Of a stretch of DNA of 64,000 bases, positions 1 to 8,728 are shown piece by piece. Source of the stretch: Acinetobacter sp. WC-141 (lineage in GTDB: Bacteria; Pseudomonadota; Gammaproteobacteria; Pseudomonadales; Moraxellaceae). Position 1 is the stretch's first letter, and each line of letters begins with the position of its first letter. The stretch lies in the NCBI RefSeq assembly GCF_000313935.1, contig NZ_AMSS01000016.1, forward strand, positions 46,939 to 110,938, read 5' to 3'. A model generated the notes under the pieces. The model was given only the letters and a program-made list of their open reading frames with translations. It did not search any database and was not told the origin of the DNA. Made by a program: the position numbers and the translations under genes.

Positions 1-540
1 TGCAGGGCAGGCTTCAGATGCTTTTAACACCACCGTGTTGCCACAAGCCAATGGCATGGCAAGCGCACGTGTTGCCAAAATGACAGGAGCGTTCCAAGGT
101 GCAATCCCAACAATAACACCGCAAGGAACACGTACACCCATCGCAAGATTACCGGGTACATCTGACGGAATCAGGCTTCCGTCAATTTGGGTGGTCATTG
201 CCGCTGCTTCACGTAACATGTTTGCAGCAAGGTGAACGTTAAACCCATACCATGTGGCAGTTGAACCTGTTTCTTGCATTCCAGTTTCAATGAATTGCTC
301 GGTCTTTTGGTCCATTAAATCGGCTGCTTTTAACAAACGTAGACGGCGTTCGGTAGGCGAGAGCTTCGACCATACTTTAAAAGCTTGTTGCGCCGATTCG
401 ATTGCGCGATCAACATCTTCCAAGGTTGCAGCAGCAGCTTTGCTTGCCACAGATCCATCAATGGGGCTAATACGCTCAAAAGTTGCCTGATTTGATGCAT
501 CAACAGATTGACCGTGAATAAGTAACTGTACATTTTGCAT
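1..540 (-). CDS. hcaB: Aldehyde dehydrogenase, N-terminal part (hydroxybenzaldehyde/vanillin dehydrogenase)
   Basis: The first 180 codons of an NAD(P)-dependent aldehyde dehydrogenase are present; the gene runs off the left edge, so the catalytic Cys is not visible. The ALDH motif IAPWNAP (whose Asn forms the oxyanion hole) and the cofactor-binding Lys in VVLKASE are both present. In the hydroxycinnamate pathway the enzyme oxidises vanillin or 4-hydroxybenzaldehyde, released by the neighbouring lyase, to the acid. It lies 37 bp downstream of hcaA on the same strand, so the two are probably cotranscribed. The hcaB name rests on this context and on the Acinetobacter hca gene order; ALDH sequence alone does not fix the substrate. 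Confidence 0.82.
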   Translation of the reverse strand, partial: MQNVQLLIHGQSVDASNQATFERISPIDGSVASKAAAATLEDVDRAIESAQQAFKVWSKLSPTERRLRLLKAADLMDQKTEQFIETGMQETGSTATWYGFNVHLAANMLREAAAMTTQIDGSLIPSDVPGNLAMGVRVPCGVIVGIAPWNAPVILATRALAMPLACGNTVVLKASEACPA

Positions 541-577
541 GGGTTGTGTCCTTACATTGCCATTAAAGAATCAAAAG

Positions 578-1411
578 TTAACCAGTACGTTTATAGCTCT
601 GTAAACCCGGTTTAATTGATTTTTCATCTAAAAATTGTTTCAAACCTTCTTGGCGACCATTTTCTGTATCACGATGGATACATTGATCTAACTTGGCATA
701 TAAATAGTCTTCGTTTTGATCCCATGTCAGTTCACGACAACGTTTAAAGCCATTTTTAGCAGTACGAAGCACTACAGGGTTTTTCTCAAGTAGGCAATTT
801 GCAAGCTCAGTCACTTCTGCTTTTAGCTGTTCAAGTGGTACGCTTTTATTTACCAGTCCCATAGTTTCGGCTTCTTTACCACTAAAGGTTTTACCCGTCA
901 TGATGTAGTACAAAGCTGCACGGTGGCCCACAGTATCGGCCATTGCTTTACTTACAAGGTTACCAGGTGGGATACCCCAGTTAATTTCAGATAAACCGAA
1001 AGTTGCTTCATCTGCTGCAATCGCAAGATCACACGCCACTAATGGTGAGAAACCGCCTCCGAAACACCAGCCGTTAACCATTGCAATGGTTGGTTTTGAA
1101 TACATACGAAGAAGTTGCCACTGCCAACGACATGAGTCACGGCGAATACGTTCTTGATAAATTTCAGGTTGAGTGTCGACTTCGCGGAAATATTCTTTCA
1201 AGTCCATGCCAGCTGTCCAAGAGTCACCCGCACCAGTTAGTACTAAAACACGTGCATCTTGATCAAGTTCTATGGCTTCAAGTACATCAATCATTTCACG
1301 ATTGAGTGTAGGGCTCATGGCATTTTTCTTTTCTGGGCGGTTTAGTGTAACCCAGGCAATTCCATCTTCAACTTTAACATCTACGGTTTCCCAGCGATTT
1401 TCATAAGTCAT
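578..1411 (-). CDS. hcaA: p-Hydroxycinnamoyl-CoA hydratase/lyase
   Basis: Crotonase-fold enzyme of 277 residues that hydrates feruloyl-, caffeoyl- or p-coumaroyl-CoA and cleaves the product to acetyl-CoA plus the aromatic aldehyde. The segment SEINWGIPPG carries the Glu (about E142) that is catalytic in the Pseudomonas enzyme, and GGGFSPL holds the conserved Ser (about S122). An upstream in-frame ATG at 1480 exists, but the ATG at 1411 has AAGGAG seven bases ahead and gives the usual family length, so it is preferred. The aldehyde product is the substrate of the downstream dehydrogenase. The start region overlaps one arm of a long inverted repeat, the likely HcaR operator. Confidence 0.93.
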   Translation of the reverse strand: MTYENRWETVDVKVEDGIAWVTLNRPEKKNAMSPTLNREMIDVLEAIELDQDARVLVLTGAGDSWTAGMDLKEYFREVDTQPEIYQERIRRDSCRWQWQLLRMYSKPTIAMVNGWCFGGGFSPLVACDLAIAADEATFGLSEINWGIPPGNLVSKAMADTVGHRAALYYIMTGKTFSGKEAETMGLVNKSVPLEQLKAEVTELANCLLEKNPVVLRTAKNGFKRCRELTWDQNEDYLYAKLDQCIHRDTENGRQEGLKQFLDEKSIKPGLQSYKRTG

Positions 1412-1456
1412 CTTCATACTCCTTGAATGATTTTGTGATGTTCTGGGATTTAATTT

Positions 1457-1598
1457 AATATCAGTTAAACTTACATTCAAGTCTTTTTTCTAAAATTTAA
1501 TAATTATTTTATAAATATATGTAATTTAAATAAAAATTAATTTAATAAACAATTTAACATAAAAATATGTTGATTTTTTAGTAAGTTTAACTGATATT
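1457..1598. promoter_or_regulatory. Divergent hcaA/hcaK control region with paired operators
   Basis: A perfect 18-bp inverted repeat has arms at 1457-1474 (AATATCAGTTAAACTTAC) and 1581-1598 (its reverse complement). Each arm contains the small palindrome AGTTtAACT (or its complement), the size of a MarR-family site. One copy lies next to the hcaA start, the other 67 bp before hcaK. The likely ligand is HcaR, encoded just downstream of hcaK. The spacer is very AT-rich and should hold both promoters. Confidence 0.7.
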
Positions 1599-1665
1599 TT
1601 TGGTGTGTTTAAACAACAATACACAAAGGGCTAAATGGAACGACTAGTCAATAAAGGACAACACA

Positions 1666-2898
1666 ATGGAAAAGATATTAGGACAGTCTGCAAGGGCAAA
1701 GATTACGTTACTACTTTGTTTTGCAATCGCAATTTTTGAAGGTTTTGATCTTCAATCAATGGGGGTAGCCGCTCCACGAATGCGGGCTGAGTTTATGTTG
1801 GACAATGGCCAGATGGCATGGGCATTTAGTGCTGCAATTTTAGGAACACTACCGGGTGCAATATTAGGTGGCAGATTTGCAGATATTATTGGGCGTAAGA
1901 AAATTCTGATTTTTAGTATTCTGCTTTTTGGAATTATGTCTTTGCTAACGGCCTATGCTGCCAACTTTAGTTTGCTATTGCTCATTCGTTTTTGTACGGG
2001 TTTGGGAATGGGCGGGGCACTCCCGATGATGATTACTCTTGCCTCTGAAGCTGTACCTGACCAGCACAAGGGTAAAGCGGTAAGTGTCATGTATAGCGGC
2101 ATTCCTTTCGGTGGCTTGCTGACTTCTGTGGTTGCCATGTCGTTGGCAGGCGATGCAGAGTGGCGTCATATTTTCTATATTGGTGGTATTGCGCCTATTT
2201 TATTAATTCCACTCATCATGCGCTTTTTACCTGAGTCAAATGATTATCTGCAACGTAAAGTTCAGGCACAAAAAACCACACCATTCTTTGAAGTTCTATT
2301 TGCCAAAGAGCGCCGCATGTCGACCATTCAGCTTTGGGTGAGTTTTTTCTGTACCTTAGTGGTGCTGTATTTCTTGTTGAACTGGTTGCCGCTACTTATG
2401 GGGGCGCAAGGCTTATCGAAACTTCAGGCAAACTATGTGCAGATGGGCTACAACGTTGGTGGAATTTTAGGTTCAATCTTAATGGGGGTATTACTTGATA
2501 AAATACGCATGAGTTTTGTGATTAAGCTGATTTATCTAGGTATTTTATTCTCACTTTGCTGCTTGGCAATTTCTCCAACTGTAGCTTTACTGGCACTTTC
2601 GGCAGTCGGCTGTGGTTTATTCATTGTGGGTGGACAATCGGCATTGTACGGTTTAGCCGCAATGTATTATCCGACTGAAATGCGTGGAACCGGAGTAGGT
2701 GCGGCGGTTGCAATTGGGCGTATAGGTTCTTTTGCAGGACCTTTAATGGCTGGTTTTTTACTTTCACTTGGACAAAGCTCGACCATTGTGATTGGTTCAA
2801 GCATTCCAGTGATCTTAATTGCAGCGATCTCTGCATTACTTCTTGTCAAAAAACCTAAACAGCCTGTACATTTAGTACAAAGCTCAGGTGCTCGCTAA
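1666..2898 (+). CDS. hcaK: MFS aromatic acid transporter (AAHS family)
   Basis: Inner-membrane major facilitator protein of 410 residues with about 12 hydrophobic segments. The loop between helices 2 and 3 carries GGRFADIIGRKK, the MFS signature, and FEGFDLQSMGVAAP in helix 1 is typical of the aromatic acid:H+ symporter group. The start ATG is preceded by AAAGGA. It is divergent from hcaA and followed 69 bp later by the MarR regulator, so hydroxycinnamate uptake is the likely role. The AAHS assignment is firm; the exact substrate is inferred from context. Confidence 0.85.
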   Translation: MEKILGQSARAKITLLLCFAIAIFEGFDLQSMGVAAPRMRAEFMLDNGQMAWAFSAAILGTLPGAILGGRFADIIGRKKILIFSILLFGIMSLLTAYAANFSLLLLIRFCTGLGMGGALPMMITLASEAVPDQHKGKAVSVMYSGIPFGGLLTSVVAMSLAGDAEWRHIFYIGGIAPILLIPLIMRFLPESNDYLQRKVQAQKTTPFFEVLFAKERRMSTIQLWVSFFCTLVVLYFLLNWLPLLMGAQGLSKLQANYVQMGYNVGGILGSILMGVLLDKIRMSFVIKLIYLGILFSLCCLAISPTVALLALSAVGCGLFIVGGQSALYGLAAMYYPTEMRGTGVGAAVAIGRIGSFAGPLMAGFLLSLGQSSTIVIGSSIPVILIAAISALLLVKKPKQPVHLVQSSGAR

Positions 2899-2967
2899 GT
2901 TTTAACGAAAGTATGGGGGTAAGCCTCATACTTTCACTACAGATTTTCTTATGATGAATGAAAGGTT

Positions 2968-3423
2968 ATGGTACGTTCAAATTTAGTTCAGAAAAAAATA
3001 GAAGATGAGCCTAAGTTAAGTTACATGATTGCTCGTGTTGACCGAATTATTAGTAAACATTTAACAGAACATTTAAAAGAGCTTGAAATTACCTTGCCGC
3101 AATTTACGGCACTTTCTGTTTTAGCTTCAAAAAGTAACGTATCTAATGCCAAGCTTGCTGAACGCTCTTTCATAAAGCCACAATCTGCCAATAAAATTTT
3201 GCAAGATTTACTGGTTAATGGCTGGATTGAAAAGAAACCTGACCCAACCCATGGCCGCCGTATTTTAATTACACTCACCGAAAGTGGTGTTGAAAAACTC
3301 AATAAATGCAATGAAGTTGTATCCAAAGTTGAAGAGAAAATGCTTGAAGGCATTGATATCAATTTGGCTTATTTAATTCGTAATAATCTCGATATTATGG
3401 TGAATAATCTTAAAGGCCTTTGA
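2968..3423 (+). CDS. hcaR: MarR-family repressor of hydroxycinnamate genes
   Basis: Winged-helix regulator of 151 residues. The helix-turn-helix covers roughly residues 55-80 (SNAKLAERSFIKPQSANKIL), followed by a wing containing DPTHGRRILITLTESG, the MarR DxRxxxxxLT-type signature. In Acinetobacter, HcaR represses the hca genes and is released by hydroxycinnamoyl-CoA thioesters. The gene follows hcaK in the same direction and is probably cotranscribed with it; a dedicated operator was not seen in the 69-bp gap. Confidence 0.85.
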   Translation: MVRSNLVQKKIEDEPKLSYMIARVDRIISKHLTEHLKELEITLPQFTALSVLASKSNVSNAKLAERSFIKPQSANKILQDLLVNGWIEKKPDPTHGRRILITLTESGVEKLNKCNEVVSKVEEKMLEGIDINLAYLIRNNLDIMVNNLKGL

Positions 3424-3546
3424 TCGAATGTAGTTTGCAATCTAATCGTTTAAAGTCTATAGAAATGCTTAAGCACTGATTCACACAGAAAATTTATTTC
3501 ATTTTGCAAATGAACTTGCTAGCATCGAAGTGACGTTTTTGGTGAT

Positions 3547-4239
3547 GTGTGGCAGCAAATGTCTTCAGGACAACAAGTTTTACTTAAATTAAGAAAAATG
3601 ATTATTTCAGGGGAATTTGAGGGCGGTGCGAGAATTGCCGAGATTCCCACTGCCGAGTTACTTGGAGTTTCTAGACAGCCTGTTCGTATTGCATTTCGGT
3701 TGCTTGAACAAGAAGGTCTTCTCCTTAAAAACCCAACTCGCGGATATACTGTTCGTGAAATTTCAGAACAACTGGTTCATGATGCGCTTGAAGTGCGAGG
3801 TGTGCTTGAAGGATTGGCTGCGAAAACTTTGGCAGAACAAGGTTTAAGCGAAGAGCAGAAAAAGACCCTCCAACATTGCATTCAAGAAACTGAAAAACTC
3901 TTTAATGAAAAAGACGAGTTTGGTGATGTTGAACTGGAACGTTATCACCATTTTAACGTCATTTTTCATGACACGATTATTGAGGGCGCGCAAAATGTTG
4001 CGCTCATACAAGCTTTAGCAAAAAACAATCAATTGCCGATGGCTTCAGCCCAAGCCATTACCTATGATGAGAAGCAAGCTTTGTCGGAATATCGCCGTTT
4101 GCACTATGCACATTTACAGCATTGTTCAATTTTTGATGCGTTGGTACATCGACAGGCAGGGCGAGCTGAAACCTTAATGCGTGAGCACAGTAGTGTTGTA
4201 ATTTTAGGTGAAACCCTAAAAAGTGTTTTAAACGCTTAA
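3547..4239 (+). CDS. vanR: GntR-family (FCD) repressor of vanillate genes
   Basis: Regulator of about 230 residues: an N-terminal GntR winged helix (LRKMIISGEFEGGARIAEIP... LGVSRQPVRIAFRLLEQEGL) and a C-terminal all-helical FCD effector domain. The frame opens at GTG 3547; an in-frame ATG at 3559 is an equally plausible start because neither has a strong ribosome binding site. VanR proteins repress vanAB and release DNA when vanillate binds. The gene is convergent with vanBA, and matching VanR-type palindromes occur at 6337-6348 and 10638-10649. Confidence 0.85.
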   Translation: MWQQMSSGQQVLLKLRKMIISGEFEGGARIAEIPTAELLGVSRQPVRIAFRLLEQEGLLLKNPTRGYTVREISEQLVHDALEVRGVLEGLAAKTLAEQGLSEEQKKTLQHCIQETEKLFNEKDEFGDVELERYHHFNVIFHDTIIEGAQNVALIQALAKNNQLPMASAQAITYDEKQALSEYRRLHYAHLQHCSIFDALVHRQAGRAETLMREHSSVVILGETLKSVLNA

Positions 4240-4245
4240 ATGGAA

Positions 4246-4277
4246 TAAGTTCCTTTATTTTTGAATAAAGGAACTTA
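4246..4277. terminator. Bidirectional hairpin between vanR and vanB
   Basis: Perfect 14-bp arms (4246-4259 and 4264-4277) around a 4-base loop, between two convergent genes. The arms end in A/T-rich runs, so it could stop transcription in both directions. Confidence 0.75.
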
Positions 4278-4281
4278 ACTA

Positions 4282-5226
4282 TTAAAGCTCAATCACAAGA
4301 TTTTTGGTTTTTGCACGAGAACAGCAGGGCGTAAACTGATCGTTCAGCGCATGTTCATCTTCAGTCATAAACATATCGCGATGATCTGGGGTGCCTTCAA
4401 CAACGCGGGTAATACACGTGCCGCAAATACCTTGCTCACATGAAACAGGAATATCAAAGCCATTTGCAATTAATGCTTCAGTTGCAGTTTGATCTGGTAA
4501 TACTTCAATTCGTCGCCCCGTACCTTTAACTTCAATAGTAAACGCTTCATTGCTAGAAGCTTCTGCCTTTTGCGCAACGAAATGCTCTTGATGTAGTTGC
4601 TCGCTATGCCAATTCGCTTGCTCGGCTGAGCGCATGACAAATTGCATAAATCCTGTAGGCCCACACACATAGAGGTGTTTATCAGGTGACGCTTGGCTTA
4701 AAACCTCTGCCATATTACATTCGGTGTGTGGTTGATCTTGAATGTGAAAATGGACTTGGTCACCAAAGTGCTCGGTTAAATTGCCATAGAAGGCAATCAT
4801 TTCATGGCTACGAACAAAGTAATGTAATTCAAAAGGAATATTGGACGCCTTAAGCCGATATGCCATCGACAAAATGGGGGTAATGCCAATACCACCGGCA
4901 AATAAAACAGCTTGTTTAGTTTGAGGGTGAATCTCAAATAAATTACGTGGTTCACCAATTTTTAAATGGTCGCCCTCACGATATTCAGTGTGAATACAAC
5001 GTGACCCACCACGTGAATTGGCATCATGTAAAACTCCAATTACATAACGATGTTTTTCACTACAACAGTTTGAAATTGAATATTGACGGGTTAGACCGTT
5101 TTTAAGATGCACATCAATATGGGCACCTGCTTCAAAATTCGGTAGCTCTGTACCATTTGCTGCAATCAGTTCAAAGGCACGAATGGTCGGGGTGAGCTGG
5201 TGAATTTTTTGAATAATAACGTCCAT
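4282..5226 (-). CDS. vanB: Vanillate O-demethylase reductase subunit
   Basis: Class IA oxygenase reductase of 314 residues that passes electrons from NAD(P)H to VanA. N-terminal flavin-binding barrel with RQYSIS, NAD-binding motif LFAGGIGITPI, and a C-terminal plant-type [2Fe-2S] domain with C263, C268, C271 and C301. ATG 5226 is preferred over ATG 5232 because AAGGAG is seven bases before the former but only one base before the latter. It starts 12 bp after vanA, indicating one operon. Confidence 0.95.
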   Translation of the reverse strand: MDVIIQKIHQLTPTIRAFELIAANGTELPNFEAGAHIDVHLKNGLTRQYSISNCCSEKHRYVIGVLHDANSRGGSRCIHTEYREGDHLKIGEPRNLFEIHPQTKQAVLFAGGIGITPILSMAYRLKASNIPFELHYFVRSHEMIAFYGNLTEHFGDQVHFHIQDQPHTECNMAEVLSQASPDKHLYVCGPTGFMQFVMRSAEQANWHSEQLHQEHFVAQKAEASSNEAFTIEVKGTGRRIEVLPDQTATEALIANGFDIPVSCEQGICGTCITRVVEGTPDHRDMFMTEDEHALNDQFTPCCSRAKTKNLVIEL

Positions 5227-5238
5227 GTTCATGCTCCT

Positions 5239-6315
5239 TTAAATAATCCGAATGTTTGGAAACTTCTGTGCGGATGTTTCAGGAGGCGTTTTATTTTCTT
5301 CGGCAAGTAGTCGGTCAATTACCTTGCGTGACTGTACACCGCCTGCATCGATGTTGAGCATCAGTAACTTGCGATGTGGATTATTCAAAATGTTTTGCTG
5401 CTGTTGCTCAAGCATTTCTAAATCTTCAGTAAAGATTTTGCCTTGGCCTTCACGAATTTGGTCAGTGAGTTCAGCATTGTCCGGTTGGAAATTACGTGCC
5501 ATTCCCCAGAAATACCAATGTGAGGTTTCAGTTTCCGGTGTAATAAAGTCTACAACAATTGAAGAAACTTTTTTGTCATTTGGCGCGTTATAACCGCCGT
5601 GTCCAGCATGTGCTACACCGACTTCAATATGCACATTGCTTGGGGCAAAAAAATGACAACGTTGCCAACGGTCAACTGGTACATCATCTGCCAAATGATT
5701 ACCGCGCAGGGCCATTTGCCAAAATGGAGGTGCGATCACATTTTCCATGTAACGCTCAGTAATGACGTGGTCACCATCTACTTTCGTCACTGGCAATGAT
5801 TCATCAATCTCTTTTTGTCCAATACTGCTTGAGTGAACATAGGTCTCGTGGGTTAAATCCATAAGGTTATCGACCATCAGGCGATAATCACAGTGAATGT
5901 GAAATAGACCTCCGCCATAGCTCCATTCAGGATGATCTGCCCACTCTAAAGTTGGAAGTTTTGCTTCATCTGCTAAAGCTTTTTCACCTGGCCATATCCA
6001 AATAAAACCGAACTTTTCAACAACTGCATATGCTTTGTTGCAAGGGAAACCGTTTACACGCTGAGCTGGCATTGAAACAGTTTTTCCGTCACAACCCATC
6101 ACTAGGCCATGATAACCACATACAAGATTTCCATCTTCGACATAGCCAAGTGAAAGTGGGGCACCACGATGGGGACAAAAATCTTCAACGGCTGCAACTT
6201 GGTTTTCTTTGCCACGGTAAAAAACAATTTTTTCACCGCAGATCGTACGACCTAATGGTTTGTCTTGGATTTCTTCTGGGCGGCAGGCAACATACCAAGC
6301 ATTTTTAATAAACAT
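5239..6315 (-). CDS. vanA: Vanillate O-demethylase oxygenase subunit
   Basis: Rieske non-heme iron oxygenase of 358 residues that removes the methoxy methyl of vanillate as formaldehyde, giving protocatechuate. Rieske ligands C47, H49, C66 and H69 and the mononuclear iron histidines H156 and H161 (DLTHETYVH) are all present. AAGGAG precedes the ATG. The gene is first in vanAB and carries a VanR-type palindrome 22-33 bp before its start codon. Confidence 0.96.
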   Translation of the reverse strand: MFIKNAWYVACRPEEIQDKPLGRTICGEKIVFYRGKENQVAAVEDFCPHRGAPLSLGYVEDGNLVCGYHGLVMGCDGKTVSMPAQRVNGFPCNKAYAVVEKFGFIWIWPGEKALADEAKLPTLEWADHPEWSYGGGLFHIHCDYRLMVDNLMDLTHETYVHSSSIGQKEIDESLPVTKVDGDHVITERYMENVIAPPFWQMALRGNHLADDVPVDRWQRCHFFAPSNVHIEVGVAHAGHGGYNAPNDKKVSSIVVDFITPETETSHWYFWGMARNFQPDNAELTDQIREGQGKIFTEDLEMLEQQQQNILNNPHRKLLMLNIDAGGVQSRKVIDRLLAEENKTPPETSAQKFPNIRII

Positions 6316-6336
6316 TGTGACGACTCCTTATCACTT

Positions 6337-6374
6337 ATTGGATCCAATTTATAATAAATAAAAATATTGGTCAA
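6337..6374 (-). promoter_or_regulatory. vanA promoter with perfect VanR operator
   Basis: ATTGGATCCAAT at 6337-6348 is exactly the 12-bp operator described for Caulobacter VanR. Reading leftwards, TTGACC (6369-6374) can serve as the -35 box with a TATAAA/TAAATT -10 ending at the operator, so bound VanR would cover the -10 or start site. Confidence 0.8.
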
Positions 6375-6508
6375 TTGATAAGCAGTATATTTTTTTAAAA
6401 ATATTGTTCTTTGGAATCGATTATTTTGTATATTTTTAATTGCTATTAAAGACTTTTGTATTTACTTTAAATTTTAGAGGCTAAATTTTTATTCATCTTA
6501 ATTTGGAT

Positions 6509-6537
6509 CCATAATGGCTATGGTTAAGCCATTATGG
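6509..6537 (-). terminator. Hairpin downstream of the porin gene
   Basis: Perfect 11-bp arms, 6509-6519 and 6527-6537, lie just after the stop of the porin gene. The leftward transcript has no clear U-run, so this may be an RNA-stabilising stem. A GGATCC (6505-6510) with 9 of 12 matches to the VanR operator overlaps it; this may be chance. Confidence 0.45.
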
Positions 6538-6549
6538 GAGTGTAAAGAT

Positions 6550-7737
6550 TTAGAAATTAACCGTGTAGTGAAGCATCAAGCGTTGTTCATCCAGACTTTT
6601 GCCATGTTTGGTGTCGTAGTTAATATTTAAGAAAAGAAACTTAAGATTTTTAACCCAGGCATTTAGGTCGTATTGAATCAACACGTCACTTTCTTGCTCA
6701 AAATCATTTTGATTCATGGTCTGAAATGAATCGCCATAAATATATTTATAGGTGATTTTTAGACCCTTGATGTAATCTTTAAAGTCATATGAAGCAACGA
6801 AATGATAAGATTTTTCATCTGCTTTGGTAAACGCGCCTAAGGTCCAGTTCACCATATGCGGGATGGGCATATTGTCGAGTTTTGGGATGCCATCTTTGCC
6901 AAAATTTTCTTGATAGCCAATTCCGGTTGTAAAGTTGCCATGTTTAATGAAATGCATAGCGCCTACGGATGTATTGTCATATTCTCCAAGTTTTGATTTG
7001 CCGACATCATCATGGCGAAACACACGTAATTTTGTGGTGTGCTGCTTTGTCCATTGATAATCAAAAGCAAAGTAACTTTGATTGATGAGGTCGGTTAAGT
7101 AACCATTGTAAAATTTCCAATTATATTGAGGCGCTTTTCCATCCCACTGGAAAAAGTAAAGCCCATCAGATTCATGTTTTGAGATGGCAAGTTTGTGATA
7201 GTCCTCCTCATTTTTTGGCGAATAACGGTTAATCAAACCCAGCTCGAAATTTTGTTGTGGCGTCTTATATTTTAGTTCCAAGCCTTTATAGTTCACTCGT
7301 AATTGATGTGTATCGACTTGTGGGGTAAGTGGTGAGTCGGGAATAATTTCCCCTATATTTATCCGAAAGTTTTGATATTCAATTCCAGCACCTAAGCCAT
7401 ATTTAACTTGGTCTTGCGCTTGTTTTTTTGTGTCAGGGTCAAAGGGTATGACCATATCATTGGTGTGTTGATCGTTACTTAGGCGATATGCATATTGAAT
7501 GCTTGGATTGAGGTGTAGCTGAACATCATTAAGTTTGGTTGTCCAGTCACCACGATAGATCAAGCCTTGACTCAAGCTATGGGTATCGGGACTCGTATCA
7601 TTTTCATATTGTCTGTCGAAGTTAAATGTTTTTAGTGTGAGTGTATTTTGAAAATTAACATCTACTGCACTGTGAGCTAAACAGCAGGCAAGGGTTGTCC
7701 CTGAGAAGAAAATCCCATAAATAAAAATATGCTTCAT
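6550..7737 (-). CDS. OprD-like outer membrane porin
   Basis: Protein of 395 residues with a signal peptide (hydrophobic residues about 4-23, ending ...LAHSA) and a C-terminal aromatic residue in MLHYTVNF, typical of beta-barrel outer membrane proteins. The start of the mature protein (LKTFNFDRQYEN...SQGLIYRGDW) parallels the OprD porin at 12164, which has LRNFYFDRDYKK...AQGLIFKG. It lies 12 bp downstream of the formylglycine-generating enzyme gene, as third gene of a sulfatase operon, suggesting it admits the sulfated substrate. The family assignment is good; the substrate is inference. Confidence 0.75.
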   Translation of the reverse strand: MKHIFIYGIFFSGTTLACCLAHSAVDVNFQNTLTLKTFNFDRQYENDTSPDTHSLSQGLIYRGDWTTKLNDVQLHLNPSIQYAYRLSNDQHTNDMVIPFDPDTKKQAQDQVKYGLGAGIEYQNFRINIGEIIPDSPLTPQVDTHQLRVNYKGLELKYKTPQQNFELGLINRYSPKNEEDYHKLAISKHESDGLYFFQWDGKAPQYNWKFYNGYLTDLINQSYFAFDYQWTKQHTTKLRVFRHDDVGKSKLGEYDNTSVGAMHFIKHGNFTTGIGYQENFGKDGIPKLDNMPIPHMVNWTLGAFTKADEKSYHFVASYDFKDYIKGLKITYKYIYGDSFQTMNQNDFEQESDVLIQYDLNAWVKNLKFLFLNINYDTKHGKSLDEQRLMLHYTVNF

Positions 7738-7749
7738 TTTTAAATCCGT

Positions 7750-8718
7750 TTAAAAGCGTTTTACTGTTCTAAATCCGGCATGGCTGGTGGCAAGGTCGAG
7801 TTCTTGTGGATGCCTCGCGGCAGCACGATAACGCGCGCAATAGTTGGTTGCGCATAAATAAGACCCACCTTTAATCGTGTATTGCAAAATCTGTTCGTGA
7901 CTTTGCCGATATTTCGATGGATCTCCCATATGGTGATCTCGTGGTCCTGTATAGGGTGTTTGCGTCCATTCCCATACATTGCCAATCAAGTCATATAGCC
8001 CAAAGGGGTTTTTACTAAAACAACCAACAGGGGCAACATCCTTAAAACCATCTTCCTTTATGTTCTTATAAGGAAATTCACCTTGCCAGAAGTTGGCTAC
8101 AATATGGCCTTCGTGAGTAGGGCCAATATCGGAGTTTTGCTGAAAACCTTTGGCTGCATATTCCCACTCAAGTTCGGTCGGTAAGTCATGACCCAGCCAG
8201 TTTGCATAAGCGTAGGCATCATTCCATGTCACCATGCGAACAGGCTCATGAGGCGCGGGTTGTTTAGGGTTGTTTGGACCCCATGGGTGTTTCCAATTGG
8301 CGCCTTTTTCAAATTTCCACCATTGTAGCTCTTCAACTGGATGATTTGGCTGTACAAACATAGCCGCGCCACCTTGCTTTTCTGCATCGGTGACATAACC
8401 CGTTTGTTTAACAAACTCTTGAAATTGAGCATTGGTGACCTCAGTTGCGTCAATTAAAAAAGCGGGAACTGAAGTTGCCTGTAAGTTTAATGGACGTTCA
8501 TCTTCATAACCTTGTGTGGTACCTAAAACAATTTTTCCTTGAGGAAGTTTGACCATGCCCGCTTCTTTATTTTTAGGCCAACCCGAAGGAAGGCCCGAAT
8601 AAGAAGTACATTTAGCTTTACTGCCTAAATCGGGTAAGGTGGCCTGTTTTAGTTGAGGCGTGGTTTTTTGGCATGCACAAAGTAAGAGGAACGATGAAAG
8701 CATCATGATCTGTTTCAT
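7750..8718 (-). CDS. Formylglycine-generating enzyme, predicted periplasmic lipoprotein
   Basis: FGE-sulfatase (SUMF1) family protein of 322 residues. The stretch GGSYLCATNYCARYR holds two cysteines five residues apart (about C289 and C294) within the same surroundings as the catalytic C336/C341 pair of human FGE, so it should be a true Cys-to-formylglycine oxidase and not just a domain relative. The start at 8718 gives MKQIMMLSSFLLLCAC, a short lipoprotein signal ending in an LCAC lipobox. It begins 10 bp after the arylsulfatase stop, and its substrate is presumably that sulfatase. Unusual: most bacterial FGEs are cytosolic. Confidence 0.85.
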   Translation of the reverse strand: MKQIMMLSSFLLLCACQKTTPQLKQATLPDLGSKAKCTSYSGLPSGWPKNKEAGMVKLPQGKIVLGTTQGYEDERPLNLQATSVPAFLIDATEVTNAQFQEFVKQTGYVTDAEKQGGAAMFVQPNHPVEELQWWKFEKGANWKHPWGPNNPKQPAPHEPVRMVTWNDAYAYANWLGHDLPTELEWEYAAKGFQQNSDIGPTHEGHIVANFWQGEFPYKNIKEDGFKDVAPVGCFSKNPFGLYDLIGNVWEWTQTPYTGPRDHHMGDPSKYRQSHEQILQYTIKGGSYLCATNYCARYRAAARHPQELDLATSHAGFRTVKRF

Positions 8719-8728
8719 CTGGTTTTCT

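Noticed and set aside
1501..1580. Very AT-rich stretch as a curved-DNA or origin element
   Set aside because: Fully explained as the divergent hca promoter spacer; no repeats beyond the operator arms.
2667..2849. Leftward frame inside hcaK
   Set aside because: Shadow of a well-supported transporter gene; no ribosome site and no recognisable protein.
6502..6513. Full VanR operator downstream of the porin gene
   Set aside because: Only 9 of 12 positions match and the site overlaps a hairpin, so it is noted as weak only.
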